A program made the translations under genes and the position numbers. From Taudactylus pleione (taxonomy: Eukaryota > Chordata > Amphibia > Anura > Myobatrachidae), in the NCBI GenBank assembly GCA_031769625.1, contig JAUIMM010000699.1, forward strand, positions 248,001 to 312,000: DNA of 64,000 bases, in the 5' to 3' direction. Of the stretch, positions 51,274-61,626 are shown piece by piece. Below the pieces are notes generated by a model. That model was not told where the DNA came from. It worked only from the letters and a program-made list of their open reading frames with translations, and ran no database searches. Numbering within the stretch: position 1 is the stretch's first letter; the number at the start of each line of letters is the position of its first letter.

Positions 51274-51365
51274 CCTCCCTGGGGAGGGACACTCCAGACA
51301 GTCCCTGGCTGCAAATCACTTCCAGAGGCCTAAGAGCTGAATCACAGGCGACCTCTAGGGGCGAG
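51274..51365 (-). promoter_or_regulatory. Short LINE 5' leader (copy 1)
   Basis: Only 92 nt lie between the satellite junction and the ORF1 ATG. The leader begins CTCGCCCCTAGAGGTCGCC in sense orientation and is GC-rich. If the element is full length, it must hold the internal promoter or the element must be read from upstream satellite; no core promoter motif was recognised. Slight 5' truncation cannot be excluded, because the copies descend from one insertion and share one 5' end. Confidence 0.5.
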
Positions 51366-52833
51366 GTCTTCAACACATCCAGTGACATTTTGAGCTGTCT
51401 GTGTTTGCTACAAGAGGAGATATCACAAACTATGCGATTTTGTTGTTTCCATTGCTTTCAATGCATTTTGGCCTAAAATGAGCATTTGATGTTTTTTCTT
51501 AAACGCAATACGGGGGAAAAACCATTTCACATCACATTTGTGGGTCTTGGTCTTCAACACATTTGGTGAAATTTTGAGCTGTCTGTGTTTGCTACAAGAG
51601 GAGATATCACAAAGTATGCGCTTTTGTTGTTTTCATTGCTTTCAATACATTTTGGCCTAAAACGAGCATTTGCTGTTTTCTCTAAAACGCGACATGGGAG
51701 AAAAACCATTTCACATCACATTTGTGGGTCTTGGTTATCAACACATTTGGTGAAATTTTGAGCTGTCTGTGTTTGCTACAAGAGGAGATATCACAAAGCA
51801 TGCGCTCTTGTTGTTTCCATTGCTTTCAATGCGTTTTGGCCTAAAACGAGCATTTGCTGTTTTCTCTTAAATGCAACATGGGAGAAAAACTATTTCAGCT
51901 CACATTTGTGGGTCTTGGTCTTCAACACATTTGGTGAAATTTTGAGATGTCTGTGTCTGCTACAAGAGGAGATATAACAAAGTATGTGCTTTTGTTGTTT
52001 CCATTGCTTTCAATGCATTTTGGCCTAAAACGACCATTTGCTGTTTTCTCTAAAATGCGACATGGGAGAAGAACCATTTCACATCACATTTGTGGGTCTT
52101 GGTCTTCAACACATTTGGTGAAATTTTGAGCTGTCTGTGTTTGCTACAAGAGGAGATATCACAAAGTATGCGCTTTTGTTGTTTCCATTTCTTTCAATGC
52201 ATTTTGGCCTAAAATGAGCATTTGATGTTTTTTCTTAAATGCAATATGGGAGAAAAACCATTTCACATCACATTTGTGGGTCTTGGTCTTCAACACATTT
52301 GGTGAAATTTTGAGCTGTCTGTGTTTGCTACAAGAGGAGATATCACAAAGTATGCGCTTTTGTTGTTTCCATTGCTTTCAATGCGTTTTGGCCTAAAACG
52401 AGCATTTGCTGTTTTCTCTTAAATACAACATGGGAGAAAAACCATTTCACATCACTTTTGTGGGTCTTATTCTTCAACACATTTGGTGAAATTTTGAGCT
52501 GTCTGTGTTTGCTACAAGAGGAGATATAACAAAGTATGCGCTTTTGTTGTTTCCATTGCTTTCAATGCATTTTGGCCTAAAAAGTGCATTTGCTGTTTTC
52601 TCTTAAACGCAACATGGGGGAAAAACTATTTCACATCACATTTGTGGGTCTTGGTCTTCAACACATTTGGTGAAATTTTGAGATGTCTGTGTTTGCTACA
52701 AGAGGAGATATCACAAAGTATGCGCTTTTGTTGTTTCCATTGCTTTCAATGCATTTTGGCCTAAAACGAGCATTTGCTGTTTTTTCTTAAACGCAACATG
52801 GGAGAAAAACCATTTCACATCACATTTGTGGGT
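51366..52833. repeat. Satellite spacer between LINE copies 1 and 2, 8 monomers
   Basis: 1,468 bp, equal to 8 x 184 minus 4. The first monomer carries private variants (ACATCCAGTGACATTTTG and CTATGCGATTTTG) that recur right of LINE copy 2. Compared with 42579-44230 and 59975-61626 it lacks one monomer: near 51,861-51,880 a CGAGC-type monomer passes directly into the ATTTCAGCTCAC type, skipping the GATATAAC/CGTGC monomer. Confidence 0.95.
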
Positions 52834-53306
52834 AATCCTTTTTTTATTGAAAAACTTGCAGCATATAAATAAATACATAGAAAAATACTGCACTTCAACA
52901 TATCTTTTGCCATATATACAAAAATCAACCAGGTTACTGTAATCAAAATATATGACTCTATCAAATTCTGCAAAGAGCCACAAAACAGATAAAACCTCCT
53001 GAACATAACACATCACACACTCCACCCAGACAAGACAGTGTACAAACCATCACCTGAAACAACAAAATATCATTAAAACAATAAACTTTAACACAATAAG
53101 CTTTTAGCTATTCCCTTTTTCCAAAAAGACTTTAAACTATCACCAACACTAACTCCAACACATAGAGAAAATGAAGGAGCTGTTTAGGCGCATGAAAATC
53201 ATTCCATAAAAAACAGAAAAAATCCAAAAATCTACTGCGGAAGTGGAAAGAAGAGCTTCAAGCCCATAGGATAAACAGGAAAAAGACTGGTACTTTTTGT
53301 CACCCA
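52834..53306 (-). other. LINE copy 2 3' UTR with AATAAA near its end
   Basis: Same 473-nt AT-rich region as in copy 1, with the AATAAA signal at 52843-52848 (plus-strand TTTATT). No gene is seen in it. Confidence 0.8.
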
Positions 53307-56300
53307 CTAAGGGGGCTTCAGGTGCCTCCATCTCCTCGACCACCCAACAGCATCCAGTCTCCTCCTGTCCATCTCCATCAGAGACCTAACCTCGTGAAGA
53401 ATATTACACGCCACCACCTCACAGGGAAGGATTTTACTTCTAGTTGTTACTAAGCACCGTGCGCTCCACGTGTGATATCTAACCACTAAACTAACTACAA
53501 AAATGGTGACCAAATCATAACGCCCATACCCTTTGAATGCTCCGTAAACCCACTCAGGGTAACTGAGCCCCGAAAGGCACGGAATGCGTAAAGCGCTCGA
53601 AACTTTCTTATAAATCTCAATGTTAAAGGGACATTCAAGCAAGAAGTGGTCCATAGTCTCCTCCTCCCCTGGACATTCCTCCCGTGGGCAACCACAATCA
53701 TCGGCGCTTCTCCACCTGATGTGCCCCCTAACATAGAGCCTTCCTTGAAAAGAGAGCCAGGCCAGGTCCCTATACTTCAGTGGAATCCTCTCTGAACAGA
53801 TCAAAGAGATCCCATCTGAGCAAACCTTGCCCGGGCAGTCCCTCAGTGATAGCGGGGCATAGAAGTGAGCCCGCAAAATGCCTCTCTCCAACTCCTTCCT
53901 AGAAAGGGTCTTGACATCACTCGCCACTACTCCCCATTGCCTTGTCACTCTCAAGCACAGGATGACATAGATCGGAAGAGCACCAGACCTACCTCTGAAG
54001 GCTTTAACACGGCCGCCATCATACCAGAGTTCAAGGAAAGGAGACACCCAAGCCCTAAAACTCTCTACCCACCAAGGAGAAGTCTCCAGAAACAGACTTC
54101 CAAGATTCAATTTAATAAAAGTTGTGGCAAAAAACACCACCGGATTGACCATACCCAATCCACCTTCATTCCTTGGTCTGTAGGTTATACCCCTCTTGAC
54201 AATGTTCATCCCGTTCCCCCAAAATAAAAGGAAGAACAAGGATAACACTTTGGACCACAAAGATTGTGGCAAGAAACACACCTGGCTGACATACAGAAAA
54301 ATAGGAACCAGGAAAGTTTTGCACAAGTGAACCCTTTCCCTGTAGGAGAACTGCCAAGTTCTCCAGGACTGTACTTTCCTGCTGGCTTCCTCTATCCTCT
54401 TTTCCCAATTTCGAGTGGCATAATCACCACGGTCAAAAATGATGCCTAAGATTTTGATCTGCGAACTGGCCCGGGGGAGACTGTCCGGAAGGCGAAATTC
54501 ATCACCTTCCTCCCCCATCCAGAAAGCTTCACATTTGTCCTGATTTACTCTGGAGCACGAGGCTTCAGAGTAGTCGGAGACTAGGTGTTCTATACACTGA
54601 GCCTCTGCCACAGAGGACAGGACCACAGTGACATCATCCGCGTAGGCCACCACCCTCAATGGAGCCTCTGGGCCCAGCTGCACCCCCCTCAATGCACTGC
54701 AACCAATCCTCCTTACGAAGGGATCGATCGTGAAAACATATAAGAGCGGGCTCAGGGGGCATCCCTGACGGACACCAGAGTCAACCTTGAAAGCAGGGCC
54801 CACCCAACCATTAACAAGCGGGAAGCTTTTGGCCTTATTGTATAAAACACGAAGCCAATCCACCACCCTCACTGGAAGACCATACCACTCCAGAACAGCC
54901 CACAGGTACTTGTGGTTCACCCGGTCAAAAGCCTTCGACTGGTCCAATGCCAGTAAGTACTTGCCCCACTTTTCAGCACGACAGCGTTCCATGGCCTCCC
55001 GGACGCCAAGGACAGCACTAAACGTGCTACGACCCTTCACAGTGCAATGCTGAGATGGAGACAGTACCAGCCCGGAAATTTCCATCAGCCGATTAAACAG
55101 TATTTTTGCCAGGATCTTTCTGTCCGTATTGAGAAGAGCGATGGGGCGCCAATTCTCAATGCGGGACGGGTCCTTACCTTTGGATAACAATATGAGAGCG
55201 GAAGACCTCATGGAAGGAGGGAGCGACCCCTCACCCAGGCATTCATTATAGACCTCCATAAGGCGCGGAGAGAAGATGTCCCTGAAAGCTTTAAAGAACT
55301 CGGACGTTAAACCATCCGGACCTGGAGATTTTTTGATAGACAAACTGTCTATCGCCCTCTTGACTTCCTCCACCGTCACATCATCACCCAAAGAGTCAAA
55401 GGAGGCATCAAGTTTCTGTAACCCTGGTGTCTCCCTCAGAAAGGACTCCATCCTCTCCCTAATAAGTGGCTGCTCAGACAGAAGGTCCGTATAATAGGAC
55501 CTGATGACCCCCAGGATACCATCCCTGTCTTCACAGAGAGTACCCTGCCCGTCATACAGGCCCCTCACCTCCCTTAGATCAACCGCCTTCCTGCAACTCT
55601 GGTAGGGATCAGGCGAGTGGTATTTACCATAATCCCTCTCCAAAATCAAGGAAGCCAGCCGATCATATTGGAGCTCCCTCAACTGAGCTTTCACCCTGAA
55701 GATATCACCACTATCTCCACACTCAGAGATCAGGAAATCAAGTTTCTTCCTCAAACTCTGGTAGACACATCTTTTTCTCAAGTTCTTTTGTGCTACCAGC
55801 CTCTGAAAAAGCCTTCGAGTCCTTTTTTTGCACTCTTCCCACCACTCAGACCTAGACCAACCAGCCTCCAGAAGTGTCTCCTGTAGTTGGAAGAAATCCC
55901 TAAAGGACTGGCTAATACTCTCTTCTTTCAGAAGGTCAGAGCTCAAATGCCAAAGGCCCCGGCCTCTCTGAGGAGTTTCCGAAGCATTCAACGCGACACT
56001 CAGACAAACGTGGTCGGAGAATTCTACAGCCCTTACCTCAGGAGGCAGAGTTTTCGAACTCTCCTTAACAAAAAACCTATCTATCCTAGACCTACGATTG
56101 CTACAATGATACGTGTAACCCGTGAGGTCTGGACAATGGCGAATGTGCACATCGACCAGACCTGCCTCTCTAACCATACTAACTAAAAATCTCGCATCAT
56201 AGCCCAGGGTTGACTTTGCACCCCCCCTGTCTTTGGGCCTTACAATGGTGTTAAAATCACCACCAAAGACAACCTGCCGGGCCGTAAAAAGTAATGGTTT

Positions 56301-56684
56301 TATCAGCCCAAAAAGGCACTTCCTATCCCAGGCCGACTGCGGTCCGTAGACTTTAATCAGCCTGAGATCATGCCCCCTTAGGCTAACATCCAAAACCATA
56401 CACCTACCTATCTGTAATTCTATAATCTTGTGTACAGTTACCATATCAGTAAAAAGCACTGCCACCCCACCGTACGGCTCGGCCGCAAGAGACCAATAGG
56501 ATGGGCCCCTCCTCCACTGGCTTTTGGCCCTGCGAAGTGTGGACAAGTCCCCTATTCTGGTCTCCTGCAAAAACAAAATATCAACCTCAATCGTGTTGAA
56601 AAAAGAAAAGGCCATATAACGAGCACGTTCAGAATAAACGGAAGCCACATTAATGGTGGCACATCGTATAGGGTGTGTAGCCAT
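53307..56684 (-). CDS. LINE ORF2: endonuclease / reverse transcriptase (copy 2)
   Basis: Open for 1,125 codons with the same domain order as the copy 1 protein: endonuclease about 1-230, reverse transcriptase about 440-750, C-terminal C999/C1004/H1013/C1018 zinc motif. Two amino-acid changes distinguish it from copy 1: N111K and R246H. N111 lies two residues before the catalytic Y113, in the NVYGP motif where Asn is usual in this endonuclease family, so K111 may weaken nicking; this is inference. Four further differences noticed are synonymous. RT motifs A, B and C (D581, GVRQGCPLSP, YADD) are unchanged. It begins 36 nt after ORF1, in the same frame. Confidence 0.94.
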   Translation of the reverse strand: MATHPIRCATINVASVYSERARYMAFSFFNTIEVDILFLQETRIGDLSTLRRAKSQWRRGPSYWSLAAEPYGGVAVLFTDMVTVHKIIELQIGRCMVLDVSLRGHDLRLIKVYGPQSAWDRKCLFGLIKPLLFTARQVVFGGDFNTIVRPKDRGGAKSTLGYDARFLVSMVREAGLVDVHIRHCPDLTGYTYHCSNRRSRIDRFFVKESSKTLPPEVRAVEFSDHVCLSVALNASETPQRGRGLWHLSSDLLKEESISQSFRDFFQLQETLLEAGWSRSEWWEECKKRTRRLFQRLVAQKNLRKRCVYQSLRKKLDFLISECGDSGDIFRVKAQLRELQYDRLASLILERDYGKYHSPDPYQSCRKAVDLREVRGLYDGQGTLCEDRDGILGVIRSYYTDLLSEQPLIRERMESFLRETPGLQKLDASFDSLGDDVTVEEVKRAIDSLSIKKSPGPDGLTSEFFKAFRDIFSPRLMEVYNECLGEGSLPPSMRSSALILLSKGKDPSRIENWRPIALLNTDRKILAKILFNRLMEISGLVLSPSQHCTVKGRSTFSAVLGVREAMERCRAEKWGKYLLALDQSKAFDRVNHKYLWAVLEWYGLPVRVVDWLRVLYNKAKSFPLVNGWVGPAFKVDSGVRQGCPLSPLLYVFTIDPFVRRIGCSALRGVQLGPEAPLRVVAYADDVTVVLSSVAEAQCIEHLVSDYSEASCSRVNQDKCEAFWMGEEGDEFRLPDSLPRASSQIKILGIIFDRGDYATRNWEKRIEEASRKVQSWRTWQFSYRERVHLCKTFLVPIFLYVSQVCFLPQSLWSKVLSLFFLLFWGNGMNIVKRGITYRPRNEGGLGMVNPVVFFATTFIKLNLGSLFLETSPWWVESFRAWVSPFLELWYDGGRVKAFRGRSGALPIYVILCLRVTRQWGVVASDVKTLSRKELERGILRAHFYAPLSLRDCPGKVCSDGISLICSERIPLKYRDLAWLSFQGRLYVRGHIRWRSADDCGCPREECPGEEETMDHFLLECPFNIEIYKKVSSALRIPCLSGLSYPEWVYGAFKGYGRYDLVTIFVVSLVVRYHTWSARCLVTTRSKILPCEVVACNILHEVRSLMEMDRRRLDAVGWSRRWRHLKPP

Positions 56685-56720
56685 AGTTCTAGATTATAGA
56701 GATAGGGCTCCATTTCACTT
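56685..56720 (-). promoter_or_regulatory. Inter-ORF spacer with extra in-frame stops (copy 2)
   Basis: Identical to the copy 1 spacer: ORF1 TGA, a second TGA two codons on, and a TAA just before the ORF2 ATG. Confidence 0.7.
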
Positions 56721-59700
56721 TCACTTTGTTACACAGGAAGACCCCTCCCCCGAGGAACCTTCCTGCTTACAAGGCACCCCAGAAGTGATACCTTCACCAG
56801 ACGATGACACAACCATACACTCACCCTCCACCACATCCACACCATCCCCAAGAGGCACAGCACCCGCAGTTGGTTCACCCGGCCCATCGGCCCCAACCGC
56901 AGACACCAACCCCACCTCAACAATACCCTGCCTGTCCCCACCAGTCAGGGAAACAAAAGCAGGATCAGGGTCAGGATCTGGCGGTTTTGGATCCACCAAG
57001 ATGACTGGAGCTTCCTGACTTGGAGGTATCATCTCCAAAGAATCTCCCAAAATAACAGACTCAGGGGTTTCCTCCACTATGTCTGCTCCGGCAGAAAACA
57101 CTCCAACCTCCTCCATCTTCCCTAAACCCTTTCCTTCACCACTTGACCCTGTCAATCCCAGATTCAACAGGTCCCACTCCAGCTTACCACCCTGTTCCAC
57201 ATTCTTTGATTTTACCGTAACCTTACCCCCTCTTCTCCTGTTTTTCGCTTTGGCACCTTCCGCAGCTTCCCCAAAGGTACTTTTCCTACTGACCTTCTTT
57301 CTCACCTCAGAAGGCCGAGCAACCTGAACCAAATCACCACTTTCCTGTCTTACTATCTCCCCCCCCTTCTCCGCTACCTCCTCCTCCTCGTCATCTGCCA
57401 CAGAGAATGTAAAGCGATTTGAAAGCTGGACAACATCCTCCCTTTGCCCTACCCTCCTCTTCCTATTTGACTTCACAACTGTAAAGGAAGATTCTCCCCT
57501 CTCTACCGGCACCTCCTTCTGGATTTTGGCAGCTTCCAGCACCTCTTTTCCACTACCTACTTCCTCACCCTCCTCAATGTCACTCAGACTGGCCCCTCTC
57601 GTTGGAGGTTCTATGACCACCGGCAAACTCCCAATAGCACTTTCCTCATTGTGCGATGCCGAGGGGCAACGGCTATAAGGATGACCGATACACCCACAGA
57701 GATTACACTTCACCACATCACAATCTCTAGAGAGGTGACCCAACTCACCACACATGGCACACTTGACCTCAGGGCAATTGTTAGAAAAATGCCTAAAGCT
57801 GCCACAACGATGACAGACTCTTGGCTGACCGGGGTAGAAAGCCTGGATCTTATCTCGGCCAATAAAAGCTGCTGCCGGAATATGCTTTGTCTCTATACCT
57901 ACCCTGTTTAGCCTGACAAAGACAGAATAAGCTCCACCCCACACCCCCTTTGTGTAGTCAATTTTCTCCAGGCACGTGGACAATACTGTACAAAAGTGGG
58001 ATAACCAGAACAGGATGTCCTGCACTGGGAGGCTCTCATTTCTCACCAGGATAGTGACTTTAACCCTATCCTGGCGAGAGACCATTTGAGACCTGTAATT
58101 ACTAAAGGGTGTCACACCCTTCTTCTCCTCCCACCTGGACGCAAATGCCTGTAACCCCCGCAGAGTCTGAAAACTCAGATCATACTCCGGGGTTCTGATG
58201 GGGTGAATGCAGGCAAAGAGGTCTATGGGTGAGAATCCCAAGGAGAAAACCATCTCTAGAAAAACACCCTTACTTGGTGGGTCCCCTTCAGCTACCCACT
58301 TTAGCTGCACCACATTCCGCCTTCTTATCGGGGTACCACCACCAATACCACTCCCACCACCATCACCACTGGTAGCGGCATTAGGAATCCTTGGTGCCCC
58401 TCCACCAGACACTATTGTCGCATAAGACTTGGGCATAGGCTGGCCCATACTTTCCAGTCTGGAATTATTTTCAGCAATCAATTCAATTGCCGCACGGATC
58501 CTCTCAGGCCCCCCTATTCCCCCATACAGTGAGTCTGCAACTTTTAATTGTTCCTCCGACAAAGTGGACCTGTCCACAGGGGGCAGACCCTGTACCAGGC
58601 TAGCACCTGCCCTCAGTACCGGAGCCCCTGGGACAACAGCTGTGGCCTTGTTAACATCTGCCTCCACCCTGTCAGCAATCAGCAACATTTCTGCATCAAG
58701 GGAGTCATTCCCACAGTCAGCCGCTACCACCCTCCTCCCAACAGCTGGCAAATCAGTACCGGGCGCCAGCATAATACCGGCAGGCATGACACACTCACCG
58801 GATCCAACAGCAGTGTTCCCGATCACCGTGGGAACCACGGCCACGTCCCCATCCACCAGTCGCCGGGGAGCTTCCTCCAACTCCATGGCTCCGTCAGCAA
58901 CAATCTCCAAAGGCACTTCCGCCCTGCCACCGTGAAGCGCATCGTGAGCCGCATCGTGACCCGCAGAGAGCCGGGTCCCCGCAGCCATCTTCCGGACTCT
59001 GTGGATTAACTCCTTCGGGCCCGCAACAGCCGCTGAGACACCCACCATGTCTTCCGACTTGATCTCCGCGCCGCCTCCTTCCCCAATCTCGTAGTCTCCG
59101 ACCTCCATCGGCGCCATCTTGGGACCCGAAATAGCCTGTTTCTGCAGACTCGATTCCCAAAACGCCTCTGAAGACTCCTCCATCCTCGCTGGGGCTGCCA
59201 CCGGGCCCGCCAGGCTCAGCAGATAGAGTACTCTGCCCTTGTACTTGGCCCGCTTCTCCGCCAGCATCAGGAGCTCATCTTTGATGATCAGCCTCCCCTC
59301 ATTCGTGGATGTCAAGAACTTCTTCTTCTTGGAGGCAATCCGAGCAGACACCCGACCAGCCTCCTTTCTCAAAGCCGCAACATCCATAGCCAGGAACGTC
59401 TCCTGTTCAGCGGCAGCAGCAGCAGCTGCGGCGGCAGCAGCAGCAGCAGCGGCCCCGTCTCCCTCGGAATCAGACTCCAGGGAATCTTCCTCCAGGAGAC
59501 GCTGAGCATCGGGACAGATCTCCTCCTCCATCTCCGTCTCCGTCTCCGCACAAAAGGTAAGCAGAACTGGCTCTACTCCTGGGGTTGCTTCACTCCCAGG
59601 GGAGCTTACCACCATCTCACACCCTAGAGTTAAGTCCTCACTCATAGGGGAGCACTGCGTTAGCCCGCACCCTGAAGTTAAATCGCCACTCACAGGGGGG

Positions 59701-59882
59701 CCATGCAGCATGGGGTCCAAAGTCCGGCTCTCACCATCTTCCACAGCCACATCCAGCTGGGAGAGCACCACCACCGGTCGGCCAGTACTTCCAGCAGGCC
59801 CTCCACCACCTCCAGGATCCGGGCCCTCAGAGACTTCCAGGACCCCGGGATCTCCTCCACCATCTCCCGGCAGGCCCTCCAT
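56721..59882 (-). CDS. LINE ORF1: three-CCHC RNA-binding protein (copy 2)
   Basis: Open for 1,053 codons, two more than copy 1 because the alanine run has 15 residues. Using copy 1 numbering, the other amino-acid differences are R42Q, Q222L, L434V, R627H, W854R and M887T. None touches the Cys/His ligands of the three knuckles, which are intact. R627H falls in the conserved core before the knuckles. Three synonymous differences were also seen. The expected role is binding of element RNA in a ribonucleoprotein with ORF2 product. The start ATG and its context match copy 1. Confidence 0.92.
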   Translation of the reverse strand: MEGLPGDGGGDPGVLEVSEGPDPGGGGGPAGSTGRPVVVLSQLDVAVEDGESRTLDPMLHGPPVSGDLTSGCGLTQCSPMSEDLTLGCEMVVSSPGSEATPGVEPVLLTFCAETETEMEEEICPDAQRLLEEDSLESDSEGDGAAAAAAAAAAAAAAAEQETFLAMDVAALRKEAGRVSARIASKKKKFLTSTNEGRLIIKDELLMLAEKRAKYKGRVLYLLSLAGPVAAPARMEESSEAFWESSLQKQAISGPKMAPMEVGDYEIGEGGGAEIKSEDMVGVSAAVAGPKELIHRVRKMAAGTRLSAGHDAAHDALHGGRAEVPLEIVADGAMELEEAPRRLVDGDVAVVPTVIGNTAVGSGECVMPAGIMLAPGTDLPAVGRRVVAADCGNDSLDAEMLLIADRVEADVNKATAVVPGAPVLRAGASLVQGLPPVDRSTLSEEQLKVADSLYGGIGGPERIRAAIELIAENNSRLESMGQPMPKSYATIVSGGGAPRIPNAATSGDGGGSGIGGGTPIRRRNVVQLKWVAEGDPPSKGVFLEMVFSLGFSPIDLFACIHPIRTPEYDLSFQTLRGLQAFASRWEEKKGVTPFSNYRSQMVSRQDRVKVTILVRNESLPVQDILFWLSHFCTVLSTCLEKIDYTKGVWGGAYSVFVRLNRVGIETKHIPAAAFIGRDKIQAFYPGQPRVCHRCGSFRHFSNNCPEVKCAMCGELGHLSRDCDVVKCNLCGCIGHPYSRCPSASHNEESAIGSLPVVIEPPTRGASLSDIEEGEEVGSGKEVLEAAKIQKEVPVERGESSFTVVKSNRKRRVGQREDVVQLSNRFTFSVADDEEEEVAEKGGEIVRQESGDLVQVARPSEVRKKVSRKSTFGEAAEGAKAKNRRRGGKVTVKSKNVEQGGKLEWDLLNLGLTGSSGEGKGLGKMEEVGVFSAGADIVEETPESVILGDSLEMIPPSQEAPVILVDPKPPDPDPDPAFVSLTGGDRQGIVEVGLVSAVGADGPGEPTAGAVPLGDGVDVVEGECMVVSSSGEGITSGVPCKQEGSSGEGSSCVTK
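59409..59453 (-). repeat. GCN trinucleotide run encoding 15 alanines (copy 2 ORF1)
   Basis: Fifteen Ala codons, against 13 in copy 1. The insertion is in the GCT stretch and is accompanied by a GCA codon. Confidence 0.95.
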
Positions 59883-59974
59883 CCTCCCTGGGGAGGGACA
59901 CTCCAGACAGTCCCTGGCTGCAAATCACTTCCAGAGGCCTAAGATCTGAATCACAGGCGACCTCTAGGGGCGAG
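59883..59974 (-). promoter_or_regulatory. Short LINE 5' leader (copy 2)
   Basis: 92 nt, the same as copy 1 except for one base (GATCTG here, GAGCTG in copy 1, plus strand, near 59,944). No promoter motif was recognised. Confidence 0.5.
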
Positions 59975-61626
59975 GTCTTCAACACATCCAGTGACATTTT
60001 GAGCTGTCTGTGTTTGCTACAAGAGGAGATATCACAAACTATGCGATTTTGTTGTTTCCATTGCTTTCAATGCATTTTGGCCTAAAATGAGCATTTGATG
60101 TTTTTTCTTAAACGCAATACGGGGGAAAAACCATTTCACATCACATTTGTGGGTCTTGGTCTTCAACACATTCGGTGAAATTTTGAGCTGTCTGTGTTTG
60201 CTACAAGAGGAGATATCACAAAGTATGCGCTTTTGTTGTTTTCATTGCTTTCAATACATTTTGGCCTAAAACGAGCATTTGCTGTTTTCTCTAAAACGCG
60301 ACATGGGAGAAAAACCATTTCACATCACATTTGTGGGTCTTGGTTATCAACACATTTGGTGAAATTTTGAGCTGTCTGTGTTTGCTACAAGAGGAGATAT
60401 CACAAAGCATGCGCTCTTGTTGTTTCCATTGCTTTCAATGCGTTTTGGCCTAAAACGAGCATTTGCTGTTTTCTCTTAAATACAACATGGGAGAAAAACC
60501 ATTTCACATCACATTTGTGGGTCTTATTCTTCAACACATTTGGTGAAATTTTGAGCTGTCTGTGTTTGCTACAAGAGGAGATATAACAAAGTATGCGCTT
60601 TTGTTGTTTCCATTGCTTTCAAAGCATTTTGGCCTAAAACGTGCATTTGCTGTTTTCTCTTAAATGCAACATGGGAGAAAAACTATTTCAGCTCACATTT
60701 GTGGGTCTTGGTCTTCAACACATTTGGTGAAATTTTGAGATGTCTGTGTCTGCTACAAGAGGAGATATAACAAAGTATGTGCTTTTGTTGTTTCCATTGC
60801 TTTCAATGCATTTTGGCCTAAAACGACCATTTGCTGTTTTCTCTAAAATGCGACATGGGAGAAGAACCATTTCACATCACATTTGTGGGTCTTGGTCTTC
60901 AACACATTTGGTGAAATTTTGAGCTGTCTGTGTTTGCTACAAGAGGAGATATCACAAAGTATGCGCTTTTGTTGTTTCCATTTCTTTCAATGCATTTTGG
61001 CCTAAAATGAGCATTTGATGTTTTTTCTTAAATGCAATATGGGAGAAAAACCATTTCACATCACATTTGTGGGTCTTGGTCTTCAACACATTTGGTGAAA
61101 TTTTGAGCTGTCTGTGTTTGCTACAAGAGGAGATATCACAAAGTATGCGCTTTTGTTGTTTCCATTGCTTTCAATGTGTTTTGGCCTAAAACGAGCATTT
61201 GCTGTTTTCTCTTAAATACAACATGGGAGAAAAACCATTTCACATCACTTTTGTGGGTCTTATTCTTCAACACATTTGGTGAAATTTTGAGCTGTCTGTG
61301 TTTGCTACAAGAGGAGATATAACAAAGTATGCGCTTTTGTTGTTTCCATTGCTTTCAATGCATTTTGGCCTAAAAAGTGCATTTGCTGTTTTCTCTTAAA
61401 CGCAACATGGGGGAAAAACTATTTCACATCACATTTGTGGGTCTTGGTCTTCAACACATTTGGTGAAATTTTGAGATGTCTGTGTTTGCTACAAGAGGAG
61501 ATATCACAAAGTATGCGCTTTTGTTGTTTCCATTGCTTTCAATGCATTTTGGCCTAAAACGAGCATTTGCTGTTTTTTCTTAAACGCAACATGGGAGAAA
61601 AACCATTTCACATCACATTTGTGGGT
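59975..61626. repeat. Satellite spacer between LINE copies 2 and 3, 9 monomers
   Basis: 1,652 bp, equal to 9 x 184 minus 4. It has the full monomer order of 42579-44230, but starts with the flank-specific ACATCCAGTGACATTTTG monomer. The 184-bp excess over the first spacer plus the 6-bp alanine-run change explains why the LINE-to-LINE distance is 8,793 bp here and 8,603 bp before. Confidence 0.95.

Larger units (their letters stand above)
44231..51365 (-). mobile_element. Full-length non-LTR retrotransposon (L1/Tx1-type LINE), copy 1
   Basis: A 7,135-bp element on the minus strand: a 92-nt 5' leader, ORF1 (1,051 aa), 36-nt spacer, ORF2 (1,125 aa) and a 473-nt AT-rich 3' UTR ending in AATAAAAAAAGGATT. 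Both ends are fixed by the switch to satellite. In plus orientation the left flank ends GTGGGT and the right flank starts GTCTTCAAC. An intact monomer reads GTGGGT-CTTG-GTCTTCAAC, so 4 bp of target (3 if the last G is shared) are missing and no target-site duplication is seen. The order endonuclease, RT, C-terminal CCHC with no RNase H fits the L1/Tx1 group; the subfamily name is not certain. Confidence 0.93.
52834..59974 (-). mobile_element. Full-length non-LTR retrotransposon (L1/Tx1-type LINE), copy 2
   Basis: A 7,141-bp minus-strand element with the same ends and flanks as copy 1, shifted by 8,603 bp. Comparison by eye shows about 16 base substitutions and one 6-bp alanine-run insertion over the whole element, roughly 0.2% divergence. 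Both reading frames are open. Its right flank shares the ACATCCAGTGACATTTTG monomer with copy 1, which argues for duplication of element and flanks together. Confidence 0.93.
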
